A DNA stretch of 64,000 nt from Silvimonas soli (GTDB lineage Bacteria; Pseudomonadota; Gammaproteobacteria; Burkholderiales; Chitinibacteraceae), in NCBI RefSeq assembly GCF_030035605.1, contig NZ_CP106736.1, forward strand, positions 310,001 to 374,000, read 5' to 3'. Shown in pieces: positions 1-10,066 of the stretch (its first letter is position 1; each line of letters begins with the position of its first letter). A model generated the notes under the pieces. The model saw only the letters and a list, made by a program, of their open reading frames with translations. It did no database searches and was not told the origin of the DNA. Position numbers and translations under genes: made by a program.

Positions 1-2
1 GT

Positions 3-3000
3 TCGGGCACCACACCCGCGACGATAGCCGAACGGGAGGCCGCAACCATCGGCTGGGTATACACACCACTGGTGGTCGATGAGGTGATGAAACGGCTGGA
101 TTACCGTGACGGTGAGTTATCGGTGACTTTATCCGGCCAGGATTCAACGGGGCAGACAGTTCAGTTTTTTGCCTCGCCCCAGAGCAACCTTTCTGCCATC
201 GGGAACCTGACCTATCAAGCCGACATTCAGCGCTACGGCCAACTTTGGCACGTGCAGATCAAGGCTACGCCGCGTTTTATCCGCAGTCTCAATCTGTTAT
301 CACCGCTGGAACCCGCGTTGTTGGTCATGGCCTGCGCGCTGTTGCTGGCCGGGTTAATCTATTTTTACCTGCTCAACGTGAGCCGCCGGCTCAGAGCTTC
401 TGAGGCCCAGTCCAGACTGGCCGCCATTGTCGAAGGCTCCAACGACGCTATTATTGGCAAAACACTGCAAGGCGTAGTCACCAGCTGGAATTCTGCCGCT
501 CAGGCCATGTTCGGGTATTCCGCCCAGGAAGCCATTGGTCGCACCATTCGGGAACTGGTGGTACCGGATGATCGCGCCCAGGAAGAAACTGACATTCTGG
601 ATCGGGTCGGACGAGGTGAATCCGTGCCGCACTTTGAAACCATCCGCCAGCGCAAAGATGGCAGCACATTGCCAGTGTCGGTGACCGTCTCGCCTATCCG
701 TGGCGCGCATGGCCAGATTGAAGGCGCGGCCAAAACCGTTCGGGATATCAGCGTTCAGAAGGCGAATGAAGCGCAAATCATGCAGCTCAACGCCACGCTG
801 GAGCAGCAGGTTGAAGAACGGACCATGCAAATCCAGGCTTTCTCTGCCCTGCAACAGGCCATTCTGGATAGCGCTGGTTATTCAATCATTGCCACCGACA
901 GGGACGGCACGATCAAACTGTTCAACCCGGCAGCCGAGCGCCTGCTGGGTTACGAGGCGGGTGAAATGATCGGGCTGGAAACGCCCGCGCTGTTTCACGA
1001 TCCGGCTGAAGTGGCGGCACGCGCTGCGGTATTAAGTATTGAGCTTGGCCGAGTGGTCGAACCCGGTTTTGAGGTTTTTACCGCCAAAATCCAGCAGGGT
1101 AAAACCGACTCCAACGAGTGGACCTACATCAGCAAGGACGGCAAACGCGTCCCGGTTTTGCTGACCACCAGCAGTTTGCGCGACGAGGACGGGAATATCT
1201 TTGGTTACCTCGGAATGGCCGTAGACCTGACGACCCACAAGCATGACGAAACCATTCTGCGCCAGGCCAAGGAAAGCGCGGAATCGGCCACTCGGGCTAA
1301 GTCGGACTTTCTGGCCAATATGAGTCACGAAATCCGTACGCCCATGAATGCCATTCTCGGCATGTTGCAATTGCTGCAGCAAACCGAGCTAAACAATCGC
1401 CAGTACGATTACACCGAAAAAGCCGAATCTGCCGCCAAAGCATTACTTGGTTTGCTCAACGATATTCTGGATTTTTCCAAGGTTGAGGCCGGCAAGCTCG
1501 AACTGGACCCGCATCCGTTCATGCTGGACAAACTCCTGCGCGATATCGGGGTGATCTTGTCCGCCAGCGCCGGGCAGAAGGACCTCGAAATCCTGTTTGA
1601 TATCGACGCGGCAGTTCCTGAAATGGTTGTGGGCGATGCTTTACGTCTGCAACAGGTGCTGATCAATCTTGCCGGCAATGCGATCAAGTTCACCGAACAT
1701 GGCGAGGTGGTTCTTTCTGTGCGGCTGAAACGACGCAGCAACGACCTGCTCACTATCTTTTTTTCGGTACGCGATACCGGCATTGGCATCAATCCGGAAC
1801 AACTCGCAGCCGTCTTTGACGGTTTCTCACAGGCCGAAGTGTCCACCACTCGCCGGTTTGGCGGCACGGGTTTGGGGCTGGCCATCAGCCAGCGTCTGGT
1901 GCACTTGATGGGTGGGCAGCTTAAGGTTGAAAGTCAGCTCGGCAAAGGCAGTACATTCCATTTTGAAGTGACGCTGCAAGCTGCTGTCCAGGAAGCCATC
2001 ACGCCTTCGACTTCGGCGCTGGCCAACCTGCGCGGCGTACGGGCACTGGTAGTCGATGACAACGCCAGCGCCCGCGGAGTGATCTCGCGCATGCTGGACT
2101 CGCTCGGATGGCATGCCGATCTGGCAGAGTCAGGCGCTGCGGCTTTGTCGTTGCTGGAACAAAGCATTCAACGTGGCCGGGTGTATGACGTCATCTTTGT
2201 AGACTGGGCCATGCCGGAAATGGACGGCTGGCAGACAGCCGAACATATCCGCCAGATTTCGCCCGCCAATACTTCACCATTAATCGTCATGGTGACCGCA
2301 TACGGGCGCGAAATGCTGGCGCAACGCCTGGCCAGCGAGCAAGCCTTGCTGGATGGCTTTCTGGTCAAGCCAATCACAACGTCCACCCTGTTTGATGCGG
2401 TAGCTGATGCCCGTGCCAACCAGAACCTGCAGTTCGCCGCGGCTCCTGCCACCCAACCCCGGATGCAACGGTTAACCGGGCTGCGTCTGCTACTGGTTGA
2501 AGATAACCCGACCAACCAGCAAGTAGCACGTGAACTGTTACGCAACGAAGGTGCACTGGTGGATGTGGCGGGCGGTGGCATTGAGGGTGTTGCAGCAGTA
2601 CAAGCGGCTAATCCGCAATATGATGCGGTATTGATGGATATCCAGATGCCGGACATGGATGGCTACGCCGCAACCCGCGAAATCCGCCACAAGCTGGGGC
2701 TGCGCACCCTTCCCATCATTGCCATGACCGCCAACGCCATGGCCAGTGATCGCATTGCGTGCCTGGATGCAGGCATGGATGAGCATATCGGCAAGCCTTT
2801 CGATCTGAATCAACTGGTTGCAGTGATCAAGCAATTCACCAGGGTTGGCGCCCCGCTGTTGCCAACGCCACCTGCCCTGCAAAAAACCAGCGGCGTCATA
2901 CCGCAGGCGGCACTCAAACTGTCTGGCGAGCGCGGGCTGGACATCTCGGTGGCACTGGCGCGCTTGGGTGGAGATTTGCCACTGTTCGAATGGGCGCTAG

Positions 3001-3518
3001 GCAGCTTTCTGGGTGCCAGTACCCAGAACGCCGAACAACTCAAACAATGGCAAGTTGGTGATCCGGAGGACACGCTGGCGCGGCTGCTGCATACGCTCAA
3101 AGGCACCGCGGGCACCGTCGGCGCAACTGATCTGGCATTGCAGGTACGGCAAGCGGAAATAGCCATGCGCGAGGGCCAAAACAGCAGCAAACTGAGCGAC
3201 TTGCTGGTATCCATCCAGGCAGCACTGGAGCAAACCTGCACTGATGTCAAAGCGCTGGCTGATATTTTGCAGGCAGCCAACGCGCCGCCAGCCGCACCGC
3301 CGCCGTCCAATCCTCGGTTGGCCGCCGAACTGGAAAATCTGTCCAGGTTGCTGGCGACTGCCAATATGCAGGCCATGCAGGTGTTCGAGCAGATAAAAAA
3401 TGGCTTGAGCGCGGTCTATCCAGAACACAGCGAAAAAATTGGTCAAGCCATCGATACGCTGGATTTCCAGTCGGCCCACTCACACTGCGAGGACGTGCTG
3501 GAACAACTCAAAACCTGA
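3..3518 (+). CDS. CHASE-PAS-PAS hybrid sensor histidine kinase (5' end missing)
   Basis: Membrane hybrid histidine kinase, cut by the left window edge: the frame is open from base 3, and the residues before the first GTG at 72 read as the end of a CHASE sensor domain (GWVYTPL). Numbering from base 72: one membrane helix at about 82-102, PAS at 112-230, a short coiled linker, PAS at 255-390, HisKA with the phospho-His in SHEIRTPMN near 420, an HATPase with DTGIGI and GGTGLGLAI, two receiver domains (VDWAMPEMDG near 712, LMDIQMPDMDG near 855), and an Hpt domain with HTLKGTAG near 1008. This is the BarA/ArcB-like layout of an internal His-Asp-His-Asp phosphorelay. No response regulator lies next to it, so the output partner is unknown. 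The periplasmic CHASE domain presumably senses a small ligand. The architecture is certain; the signal is not. Confidence 0.93.
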   Translation, partial: SGTTPATIAEREAATIGWVYTPLVVDEVMKRLDYRDGELSVTLSGQDSTGQTVQFFASPQSNLSAIGNLTYQADIQRYGQLWHVQIKATPRFIRSLNLLSPLEPALLVMACALLLAGLIYFYLLNVSRRLRASEAQSRLAAIVEGSNDAIIGKTLQGVVTSWNSAAQAMFGYSAQEAIGRTIRELVVPDDRAQEETDILDRVGRGESVPHFETIRQRKDGSTLPVSVTVSPIRGAHGQIEGAAKTVRDISVQKANEAQIMQLNATLEQQVEERTMQIQAFSALQQAILDSAGYSIIATDRDGTIKLFNPAAERLLGYEAGEMIGLETPALFHDPAEVAARAAVLSIELGRVVEPGFEVFTAKIQQGKTDSNEWTYISKDGKRVPVLLTTSSLRDEDGNIFGYLGMAVDLTTHKHDETILRQAKESAESATRAKSDFLANMSHEIRTPMNAILGMLQLLQQTELNNRQYDYTEKAESAAKALLGLLNDILDFSKVEAGKLELDPHPFMLDKLLRDIGVILSASAGQKDLEILFDIDAAVPEMVVGDALRLQQVLINLAGNAIKFTEHGEVVLSVRLKRRSNDLLTIFFSVRDTGIGINPEQLAAVFDGFSQAEVSTTRRFGGTGLGLAISQRLVHLMGGQLKVESQLGKGSTFHFEVTLQAAVQEAITPSTSALANLRGVRALVVDDNASARGVISRMLDSLGWHADLAESGAAALSLLEQSIQRGRVYDVIFVDWAMPEMDGWQTAEHIRQISPANTSPLIVMVTAYGREMLAQRLASEQALLDGFLVKPITTSTLFDAVADARANQNLQFAAAPATQPRMQRLTGLRLLLVEDNPTNQQVARELLRNEGALVDVAGGGIEGVAAVQAANPQYDAVLMDIQMPDMDGYAATREIRHKLGLRTLPIIAMTANAMASDRIACLDAGMDEHIGKPFDLNQLVAVIKQFTRVGAPLLPTPPALQKTSGVIPQAALKLSGERGLDISVALARLGGDLPLFEWALGSFLGASTQNAEQLKQWQVGDPEDTLARLLHTLKGTAGTVGATDLALQVRQAEIAMREGQNSSKLSDLLVSIQAALEQTCTDVKALADILQAANAPPAAPPPSNPRLAAELENLSRLLATANMQAMQVFEQIKNGLSAVYPEHSEKIGQAIDTLDFQSAHSHCEDVLEQLKT

Positions 3519-3542
3519 CCCGCCCCTCTTGCAGCCAGAAAC

Positions 3543-3571
3543 AAAAAGCCCCGCATAGAGCGGGGCTTTTT
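3543..3571. terminator. bidirectional intrinsic terminator
   Basis: A six-base GCCCCG/CGGGGC stem has A residues on its left and T residues on its right. It lies between the converging kinase gene and purA, so it can stop transcription from both sides. Confidence 0.85.
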
Positions 3572-3593
3572 GTTGAATACGCCAAGCTTCGGC

Positions 3594-4889
3594 TTAGTGA
3601 CCGAACGGGTGACGCAACACGATGGTTTCTTCGCGATCCGGACCAGTCGAAATCATGTCAACCGGGGCTTCGCAAACTTCTTCCACGCGCTTGAGGTAAG
3701 CACGGGCGTTAGCTGGCAGGTCTTCCAGCCGTTTGATACCAAAGGTGGATTCTTTCCAGCCCGGCATTTCTTCGTAAACCGGCTCGCAACGGGCGATTTC
3801 TTCAGCGCCTACCGGCAGGATATCCACAACCTTGCCATCGACTTTGTAACCGACGCACAGGTTGATGGTTTCAATGCCATCCATCACGTCCAGTTTGGTC
3901 ACACACAGACCGGAAACACCGTTGATCTGGATTGAGCGCTTGAGCGCAGCCGCGTCGAACCAGCCACAACGACGCGGACGGCCAGTAACCGAACCAAACT
4001 CGTTGCCGCGCTTGGCCAGGCCAGCGCCGACTTCGTCAAACAGTTCAGTCGGGAACGGGCCGGAACCCACGCGAGTGGTATATGCCTTTACGATGCCCAG
4101 CACGTATTGCAGCATTTGTGGTGCCACACCGGCGCCAGGAGCCGCGGCACCCGCCACACAGTTGGACGACGTCACAAACGGATAAGTACCGTGGTCCACG
4201 TCCAGCAGTGTACCTTGTGCGCCCTCAAACAGAATGGCTTTGCCTTCCTTGTTCAGGTCGTACAGGGTGCGTGAGACATCGGCCATCATCGGCTTGATGC
4301 GGGCAGCAAAGCTCAGGGTCTGGTCATAGACTTGCTGGAAGTCCAGCGCCGGAGCCTTGAAGTATTGGGTCAGCAGGAAGTTGTAGTACTCAAGGTTTTC
4401 CTTGAGCTTGGCCGCAAAGCGCTCTTCGTGGAACAGGTCTTGCAAGCGAATCGCACGACGTGCCACTTTGTCTTCATAAGCCGGGCCGATACCGCGGCCG
4501 GTAGTACCGATCTTGGCCTCACCGGCAGCCGATTCGCGAGCCTGGTCCAGCGCAATGTGATACGGCAGGATCAGCGGGCACGCTTCAGAAATGCGCAAGC
4601 GGCTGGCGACATCGATACCGGCAGCGCTCAGCTCATCGATTTCCTTGAGCAGCGCTTCAGGCGAAAGAACTACGCCATTGCCAATGAAACATGCTTTGTT
4701 CGCATGCAGGATGCCGGACGGGATCAAACGCAAGACGGTTTTCTTGCCGCCCACAACCAGCGTGTGGCCAGCATTGTGACCGCCCTGGAAACGGACAACG
4801 CCTTGTGCATGATCGGTCAGCCAATCGACGATCTTGCCCTTGCCTTCGTCACCCCATTGGGTACCAACCACGACTACGTTTCTGCTCAT
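3594..4889 (-). CDS. purA: adenylosuccinate synthetase
   Basis: Catalyses the GTP-dependent condensation of IMP with aspartate, the first committed step from IMP to AMP, in the cytoplasm. The 431-residue protein is of normal family length. It begins with the typical MSRNVVVVGTQWGDEGKGK, which holds the phosphate-binding loop and catalytic Asp. It also has GHNAGHT, GTTGRGIGPAYEDK, and the C-terminal STGPDREETI with the base-binding residues. It is the last gene of the leftward hfq-hflX-hflK-hflC-hisZ-purA run and ends at a terminator shared with the converging kinase. The hisZ-purA order is common in betaproteobacteria. Nothing odd is seen. Confidence 0.98.
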   Translation of the reverse strand: MSRNVVVVGTQWGDEGKGKIVDWLTDHAQGVVRFQGGHNAGHTLVVGGKKTVLRLIPSGILHANKACFIGNGVVLSPEALLKEIDELSAAGIDVASRLRISEACPLILPYHIALDQARESAAGEAKIGTTGRGIGPAYEDKVARRAIRLQDLFHEERFAAKLKENLEYYNFLLTQYFKAPALDFQQVYDQTLSFAARIKPMMADVSRTLYDLNKEGKAILFEGAQGTLLDVDHGTYPFVTSSNCVAGAAAPGAGVAPQMLQYVLGIVKAYTTRVGSGPFPTELFDEVGAGLAKRGNEFGSVTGRPRRCGWFDAAALKRSIQINGVSGLCVTKLDVMDGIETINLCVGYKVDGKVVDILPVGAEEIARCEPVYEEMPGWKESTFGIKRLEDLPANARAYLKRVEEVCEAPVDMISTGPDREETIVLRHPFGH

Positions 4890-4984
4890 TCAGAACCTCG
4901 ATTTAACCAGATAAAACAATCGTTTATACGTACAACTCGAAGCAGCCCACCTTTTAGCAGACTGTACGGCGAAAAGCCCGCGCA

Positions 4985-6130
4985 TCAGACAAGCGGATCA
5001 ACCTGCCACTGCCCGTTTTTAAGAACCAGACGACGATTGACCGCCGCCTCTTCTGGCTTGACGCCCAAATCAATAATTACTGTCTCACCTGCCGCGCGTA
5101 ACTGGCGCACGGTAGCAATCAGAGTGGCATCGTCACCGGCTGGCGCGAGGATGGCCGCTTTGACTTCGGGGAATGGCAAACGGCTCAGTTCGCGCATATC
5201 CAGGCTGAAACCGGTAGCCGGACGTGAACGACCAAATTTCTCACCGACCCGATCATAACGGCCACCGCGTGCAACCGCGTTGGCAAAGCCTTCGGCATAA
5301 GCCGCAAATACCAGACCGGTGTGGTAGTCGCTGCTGCGAACTTCGGCCAGATCAAAGCGCACCGGAATCTTGCGAACGGCCAGCGCGCTGGACAGTTGTT
5401 CCAGTGCGGCCAGCGCCTCGGCAACGCCTGCGATATTCGGCAATGCGGCGCGAGCACGGGCCAGTACATCGTAACCACCATACAGCGAAGGCAGCGCTTG
5501 CAAACCCTTGGCAATCGCCGGATCCAGCCCTGCGGATACTTCACGCAGAGTTGGCAAATCTTTCTGCTGTAGCGCGCTGAAAGTCTGATCGCGCAAATCA
5601 CCTTTCAAGCCGGCGGCATCGGCCATCGCATGGAACAAACCAATGTGACCAATATCCAGACGCATGTCTTTCAAACCAGCCAGCGCCAGGCTTTCGAACA
5701 TCAGTTCGATGACTTCAACGTCAGCGGCGACATCAGCGCAGCCATAAATTTCAGCGCCAATTTGGCGCGGTTCACGCGTGGACAAAATGCCGTCCGGTCG
5801 AGTATTAACCACCGACCCGGAATAGCACAGCCGCGTTACGCCTTGGCGGTTGAGGATATGCGCATCAATACGCGCCACTTGCGGCGTGATATCCGCCCGC
5901 AAACCCATCTGGCGACCGGTCAGTTCGTCTACCAGCTTGAAGGTTTTCAGGTTGAGCGCCGGGTCATCCTGCAAAAACAGCGACTCGACATATTCAACCA
6001 GCGGCGGCATGACGAGTTCATAACCGTAGCGGGAGAAAAGATCGAGCAAACCCCGACGCATCGCCTCAATCTGGCGAGCCTCGCGGGGCAGCACGTCGGA
6101 AATGTATTCCGGCAAAATCCAGTTGCGCAT
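4985..6130 (-). CDS. hisZ: ATP phosphoribosyltransferase regulatory subunit
   Basis: HisZ is a catalytically dead paralogue of histidyl-tRNA synthetase. It pairs with the short form of HisG to make an active, histidine-regulated ATP phosphoribosyltransferase, the first step of histidine synthesis. The 381 residues start MRNWILPEYISDVLP and keep the class II synthetase core (LRADITPQVARI, GGRYD) but have no anticodon-binding domain. A true HisRS (hisS) is also present in the window, which supports the HisZ call. The gene lies 95 bases upstream of purA on the same strand, the usual betaproteobacterial arrangement. Confidence 0.95.
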   Translation of the reverse strand: MRNWILPEYISDVLPREARQIEAMRRGLLDLFSRYGYELVMPPLVEYVESLFLQDDPALNLKTFKLVDELTGRQMGLRADITPQVARIDAHILNRQGVTRLCYSGSVVNTRPDGILSTREPRQIGAEIYGCADVAADVEVIELMFESLALAGLKDMRLDIGHIGLFHAMADAAGLKGDLRDQTFSALQQKDLPTLREVSAGLDPAIAKGLQALPSLYGGYDVLARARAALPNIAGVAEALAALEQLSSALAVRKIPVRFDLAEVRSSDYHTGLVFAAYAEGFANAVARGGRYDRVGEKFGRSRPATGFSLDMRELSRLPFPEVKAAILAPAGDDATLIATVRQLRAAGETVIIDLGVKPEEAAVNRRLVLKNGQWQVDPLV

Positions 6131-6189
6131 TGTTCAAACCAAAGCAGATTTTGGAAGCCCGCAACGGGTTGCGGAAAATCCAGACAAAC

Positions 6190-6222
6190 CAAAGCCCTGG
6201 CGCGCAGAACGCACCGGGGCTG
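6190..6222 (-). terminator. possible intrinsic terminator between hflC and hisZ
   Basis: On the minus strand a stem of about 12 pairs with one mismatch (AGCCCCGGTGCG with GCGCGCCAGGGCT) is followed by TTGGTTT. The U-tract is short, so this may only attenuate. The 238-base hflC-hisZ gap was checked for the small DUF2065 gene often found here; none was seen. Confidence 0.4.
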
Positions 6223-6368
6223 TGATCTTCAAAGAAAGCATTATCTCATGAATGCAGTGGTTCGCGGGCGAGAACTACCACCGCGAGCGTGCCGAGCGGC
6301 AAATCTGCGGAGAAATACCGCAGCCTCGACAGGGCAAAATCGCCCACCTAAGCTGCGGCAATCATCCG

Positions 6369-7259
6369 TTATTTACCTGGCTTGCCAGCCGCACCGGGGC
6401 TCTTCATGTATTTGAAAAACTCGGAGCTTGGGTCTACCACCATCATGTCAGACTTTTTGGAGAAGCTTTGTTTGTAGGCTTCAAGGCTGCGATAGAACGA
6501 GTAGAACTCGGGGTTCTTGCCATAAGCATCGCCATAAATGGCGGCTGCCTTGGCATCGCCCTCACCCTTCAAGGTTTGTGCTTGGCTATAGGCATCGGCC
6601 AGCAAAACTTCGCGCTGACGATCCGCATCGGCCTTGATCTGCTCGGCTGCAGCAGAACCTTCCGCACGTAGCTGGTTAGCCACGGCTTTACGTTCAGATT
6701 GCATGCGCTCGTAGACCGAGTTCAGCGTGCTGTCCTCCAGCTCCACCCGCTTGATCCGCACGTCGACCACGCGCACACCAATCCGCGCGGCATCGGCATC
6801 AGCCACTTGCTGCACCTTGGCCATTACCGCATCGCGCTGACCGGAAATCACATCTGCCACGGTGCGTTTACCAAACTCATCGCGCAGCATGTTATTGACT
6901 GTATTGCGCAGACGATCACGCGCCTTGCTTTCGTCCAGGCCAACCGCACGGTAGTAGCGCTCGACATCAACGATCTGCCACTTGATGTAGCTATCAACCT
7001 TCACGTTCATTTTCTCGATGGTCTGAATCCGGGCAGGTTCAGCTTCATCGATACTTTGAATACGGCGGTCAAAATAACGTACGTCTTGCAACAGCGGCAC
7101 TTTGAAGAAAATACCTGGCTCTTTCAGCACTCGCTTGAATTCGGAGAACTGGAACACGACGGCGTACTGACGTTGATCCACCGTAAACAGCGAAAGACTC
7201 AATACAAAAATAACTACAAGAATGACCGCTATGGTCGGAATGATTCTATTCATGGCCAC
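6369..7259 (-). CDS. hflC: HflC, SPFH-domain modulator of FtsH
   Basis: HflC forms a large periplasmic-side membrane complex with HflK that encloses and restrains the FtsH protease. The 296-residue protein has one N-terminal membrane helix (about 7-25) followed by an SPFH/band-7 domain starting VDQRQYAVVFQFSE and a long helical segment rich in Ala, Lys and Glu (KADADRQREVLLADAY). It starts 6 bases after hflK, so the two are almost certainly made together, as in other proteobacteria. A typical member. Confidence 0.96.
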   Translation of the reverse strand: MAMNRIIPTIAVILVVIFVLSLSLFTVDQRQYAVVFQFSEFKRVLKEPGIFFKVPLLQDVRYFDRRIQSIDEAEPARIQTIEKMNVKVDSYIKWQIVDVERYYRAVGLDESKARDRLRNTVNNMLRDEFGKRTVADVISGQRDAVMAKVQQVADADAARIGVRVVDVRIKRVELEDSTLNSVYERMQSERKAVANQLRAEGSAAAEQIKADADRQREVLLADAYSQAQTLKGEGDAKAAAIYGDAYGKNPEFYSFYRSLEAYKQSFSKKSDMMVVDPSSEFFKYMKSPGAAGKPGK

Positions 7260-7265
7260 CCCCTG

Positions 7266-8450
7266 TTAACGTCCGTCACGAACGCCGCGGTCTGATGCCG
7301 CGGGCGTGGCTGCCGCCGTTGCCGGCGTTGCATCTGCAGTATTGTCAGCAGCGGTCGCTGCCTTCGCTGCATCTACAGTCGGGCCGGGGTTGGTCGATTG
7401 GATCAGTTTATCTAGCGGCAGATATAACAAGTTGCCGCTGCCTTTCTGATCCACAAGGATTTTGGTGGTGTTCTGGAACATCTGCTGCATGGTGTCCAGA
7501 TACATCCGCTCACGCGTCACTTGCGGGGCCTTGGCATATTCGGTCGCGACTTGCTTGAAGCGCGATGCGTCACCATCAGCCTGCGAAACCACGCGTTGCT
7601 TGTAACCTTGGGCTTCTTCCATCAAGCGTGCGGCAGTACCGCTGGCCTTCGGAATCACGTCGTTGGCGTACGCTGTACCTTCGTTGATCAAGCGAGCCCG
7701 ATCTTGCCGCGCCTTCACGGCATCGGCAAAAGCCGCCTGCACTTGTTCAGGCGGCTGTACGTCAGAAATATTGACGCGGGCCACAGCGATACCAGTGCCG
7801 TAACGATCCAGCAGATTCTGGATCAGTTCGCGAGTGTCTTCGGCAATCTTGCCGCGACCTTCGTTTAGCACGTAATCGACCTTGTTCTGACCGATCACTT
7901 CACGAATTGCCGTTTCCGCCGCTTGCTTGACCATGTCTTTACCGTCACGGTCAACAAAACGGTTGTCAAAAGCAAAGTCTTGAGCAGATTTGAGCGTGTA
8001 CTGAACTTCCAGTTGCACCTGAATGATGTTCTGGTCGCCGGTGAGCATGATCGACTCATCGCCGCCACCGTCCGTGCGCCCGCCTACTTCCAGACTGCGG
8101 ATTTCAGTGACATTGATGATTTCGCGGGTTTCAATCGGCCACGGATAGTGCCACTTCAGACCCGACTTGTTGACGGTCTCGACATAACGGCCAAATCGCA
8201 GAATCAGCGCGTTTTCGCGTTCATCAACGACATAAAAGCCGGACGCGAGCCACAGCACGATGACGACGCCGATAATCGCAAAAATGCCGGTACTGCCGCC
8301 AGGAATACCGCGTCCCGACCCCGAAGAAGGAGGTCGGTTGCCGCCCCCAAAAAAACGGGACAGCTTGTTAGTGAAATTGCGGATGATTTCGTCCAGATCG
8401 GGTGGGCCATCTTTGCGGCCACCACCCCACTGCGGATCGTTTTGACTCAT
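7266..8450 (-). CDS. hflK: HflK, SPFH-domain modulator of FtsH
   Basis: Partner of HflC in the FtsH-regulating membrane complex. The 394-residue protein begins with a Gly- and Pro-rich cytoplasmic tail (DPQWGGGRKDGPPDLDE), has a single membrane helix near residues 54-74, then a band-7 domain (YVVDERENALILRFGRY), a coiled-coil stretch, and a low-complexity Ala/Thr C-terminal tail that varies in this family. It sits 6 bases after hflX and 6 bases before hflC. A typical hflX-hflK-hflC block. Confidence 0.96.
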   Translation of the reverse strand: MSQNDPQWGGGRKDGPPDLDEIIRNFTNKLSRFFGGGNRPPSSGSGRGIPGGSTGIFAIIGVVIVLWLASGFYVVDERENALILRFGRYVETVNKSGLKWHYPWPIETREIINVTEIRSLEVGGRTDGGGDESIMLTGDQNIIQVQLEVQYTLKSAQDFAFDNRFVDRDGKDMVKQAAETAIREVIGQNKVDYVLNEGRGKIAEDTRELIQNLLDRYGTGIAVARVNISDVQPPEQVQAAFADAVKARQDRARLINEGTAYANDVIPKASGTAARLMEEAQGYKQRVVSQADGDASRFKQVATEYAKAPQVTRERMYLDTMQQMFQNTTKILVDQKGSGNLLYLPLDKLIQSTNPGPTVDAAKAATAADNTADATPATAAATPAASDRGVRDGR

Positions 8451-8456
8451 GGGATC

Positions 8457-9560
8457 TTATTGTTCCTCGATGGGTTGACTCATTGCATCGACCAGCGCGC
8501 CCCGCAGCAAATCGAGTCCTTCCCCCTGCGCGGCGCTTACACGAACCGCACAGATTTTATCATACTCGTCATGCTCGATTGCTGGCTCAAGCCCTTTCAG
8601 ATCGATCTTGTTCCAGACCATCATTTGCGGGATGCGTTCCGCACCAACTTCATTTAAAACTTTATTGACTTCGGCAACCTGCATATCGCGCAGCGGATGA
8701 TTCACGTCAACGACATGCAATAGCAGGTCAGCCTGGATGGTTTCTTCCAGAGTTGCCCGGAAAGCCGCCACCAGCGTATGGGGCAATTGCCGGATAAACC
8801 CCACGGTATCCGAGATGACTACCGAGTGCTCATGGTCCAGAAACAGCTTGCGCGAAGTCGTATCCAGTGTGGCAAACAACTGATTTGCCACATAAATATT
8901 GGCCTTGGTCAGCGCATTGAATAGCGTTGACTTGCCCGCGTTGGTATACCCGACAATCGACACCGAGAACTCGTTGCGTCGCTCGCGCGCTTTGCGCTGG
9001 GTAACGCGCTGGCGCTGTACCGTCTCCAGTTGGGATTTCAGCCGCTTGACCCGAAGCCCTAGCAAACGACGGTCGGTTTCCAGCTGGGTTTCGCCCGGAC
9101 CACGCAAACCTACCCCGCCCTTTTGGCGCTCAAGGTGAGTCCAGCCGCGCACAAGGCGCGTGGACATATGCGACAGCTGGGCCAGTTCAACCTGCAACTT
9201 GCCTTCTGCGGTACGAGCACGTTGCGCGAAAATATCCAGAATCAGGGTTGTGCGATCAACCACGCGGCATTGCATTGCCCGTTCCAGGTTGCGCTCCTGC
9301 GCTGGCGATAGCTGATGATTAAAAATCACCAGCTCAGCCTCGTTGGCGCGCACCGCTTCGGCGATTTCCTCAACCTTGCCGGTTCCGGCAAAAAAAGCCG
9401 GATCGGGTCGACGACGACTGCCCTCGATCATGGCTACCGGCGTAACGCCAGCCGATGTCACCAATTGCACAAATTCTTCTTGCCCATCCCGGTAATCTGC
9501 ATCGTTAAAATCGAGGCAGACCAAGACAGCGCGGTCTCCGCCCTTGTGGCGTTCAAACAT
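8457..9560 (-). CDS. hflX: HflX ribosome-associated GTPase
   Basis: HflX is a GTPase that binds the ribosomal large subunit and splits stalled or heat-damaged ribosomes. The 367 residues contain the N-terminal HflX domain, the glycine-rich GVGLRGPGETQLETDRR segment, a coiled linker, and a G domain with the P-loop GYTNAGKST, the DTVGFI switch and the NKID specificity motif. It follows hfq in the common hfq-hflX-hflK-hflC order, but a strong terminator-like hairpin lies between hfq and hflX, so hflX may depend on read-through or its own promoter. Confidence 0.96.
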   Translation of the reverse strand: MFERHKGGDRAVLVCLDFNDADYRDGQEEFVQLVTSAGVTPVAMIEGSRRRPDPAFFAGTGKVEEIAEAVRANEAELVIFNHQLSPAQERNLERAMQCRVVDRTTLILDIFAQRARTAEGKLQVELAQLSHMSTRLVRGWTHLERQKGGVGLRGPGETQLETDRRLLGLRVKRLKSQLETVQRQRVTQRKARERRNEFSVSIVGYTNAGKSTLFNALTKANIYVANQLFATLDTTSRKLFLDHEHSVVISDTVGFIRQLPHTLVAAFRATLEETIQADLLLHVVDVNHPLRDMQVAEVNKVLNEVGAERIPQMMVWNKIDLKGLEPAIEHDEYDKICAVRVSAAQGEGLDLLRGALVDAMSQPIEEQ

Positions 9561-9661
9561 ATGGCTTCTAGATTTGCTGAAATAACATGGAACGAAATTA
9601 CGCCCTTACCTTACACGAGTAAGCGACGCGGCTATTTCTCAATATGGTGACATCCGGCCAG

Positions 9662-9697
9662 AAAAAAACCCCGGGGGCCAGGAACCACCGGGGCTTT
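9662..9697 (-). terminator. intrinsic terminator after hfq
   Basis: On the minus strand a CCCCGG/CCGGGG stem, extended by flanking A-T pairs, is followed by seven T residues. It would end most hfq transcripts and limit read-through into hflX. Confidence 0.75.
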
Positions 9698-9718
9698 AAT
9701 CTGCAGCAGCGACCCGGA

Positions 9719-9985
9719 TCAGGCTTCCGGAGTGGCAGCGGCCACGGTAGCGTTCTGCGGATGCTCGTGCGGGATATTGACCGGACGCGATGGCACCACG
9801 GTCGAAATGGCGTGTTTGTACACCATTTGAGTTACGTTGTTGCGCAACAGGACAACGTACTGATCGAACGATTCGATCTGGCCTTGCAGCTTGATGCCGT
9901 TCACCAGATAGATGTAAACCGGCACATGTTCTTTACGCAGGATGTTCAGAAACGGGTCTTGTAGCATTTGCCCCTTGGTACTCAT
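9719..9985 (-). CDS. hfq: RNA chaperone Hfq
   Basis: Hexameric Sm-like protein that anneals small RNAs to mRNAs. The 88-residue protein has the hallmark N-terminus (MLQDPFLNILRKEHVPVYIY), the Sm1 segment VNGIKLQGQIESFDQ, and Sm2 VYKHAISTVVPSR with the proximal-face YKHA motif. The C-terminal tail is short (about 20 residues), as expected outside the enterobacteria. It has its own candidate promoter upstream and a terminator downstream, so it can be a single-gene transcript within the cluster. Confidence 0.98.
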   Translation of the reverse strand: MSTKGQMLQDPFLNILRKEHVPVYIYLVNGIKLQGQIESFDQYVVLLRNNVTQMVYKHAISTVVPSRPVNIPHEHPQNATVAAATPEA

Positions 9986-10066
9986 TTGTTATTTCTCCGA
10001 TGCGTTATTGTTGGTGGTGATTCGCAAATCTTCTCATTTGCTTTGCTTTTTACAACCTGTCTTACG

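Noticed and set aside
6131..6368. Possible DUF2065 (YjeT-like) gene between hflC and hisZ
   Set aside because: Translated by eye on the minus strand; only a 33-codon frame without the family's two-helix pattern is present.
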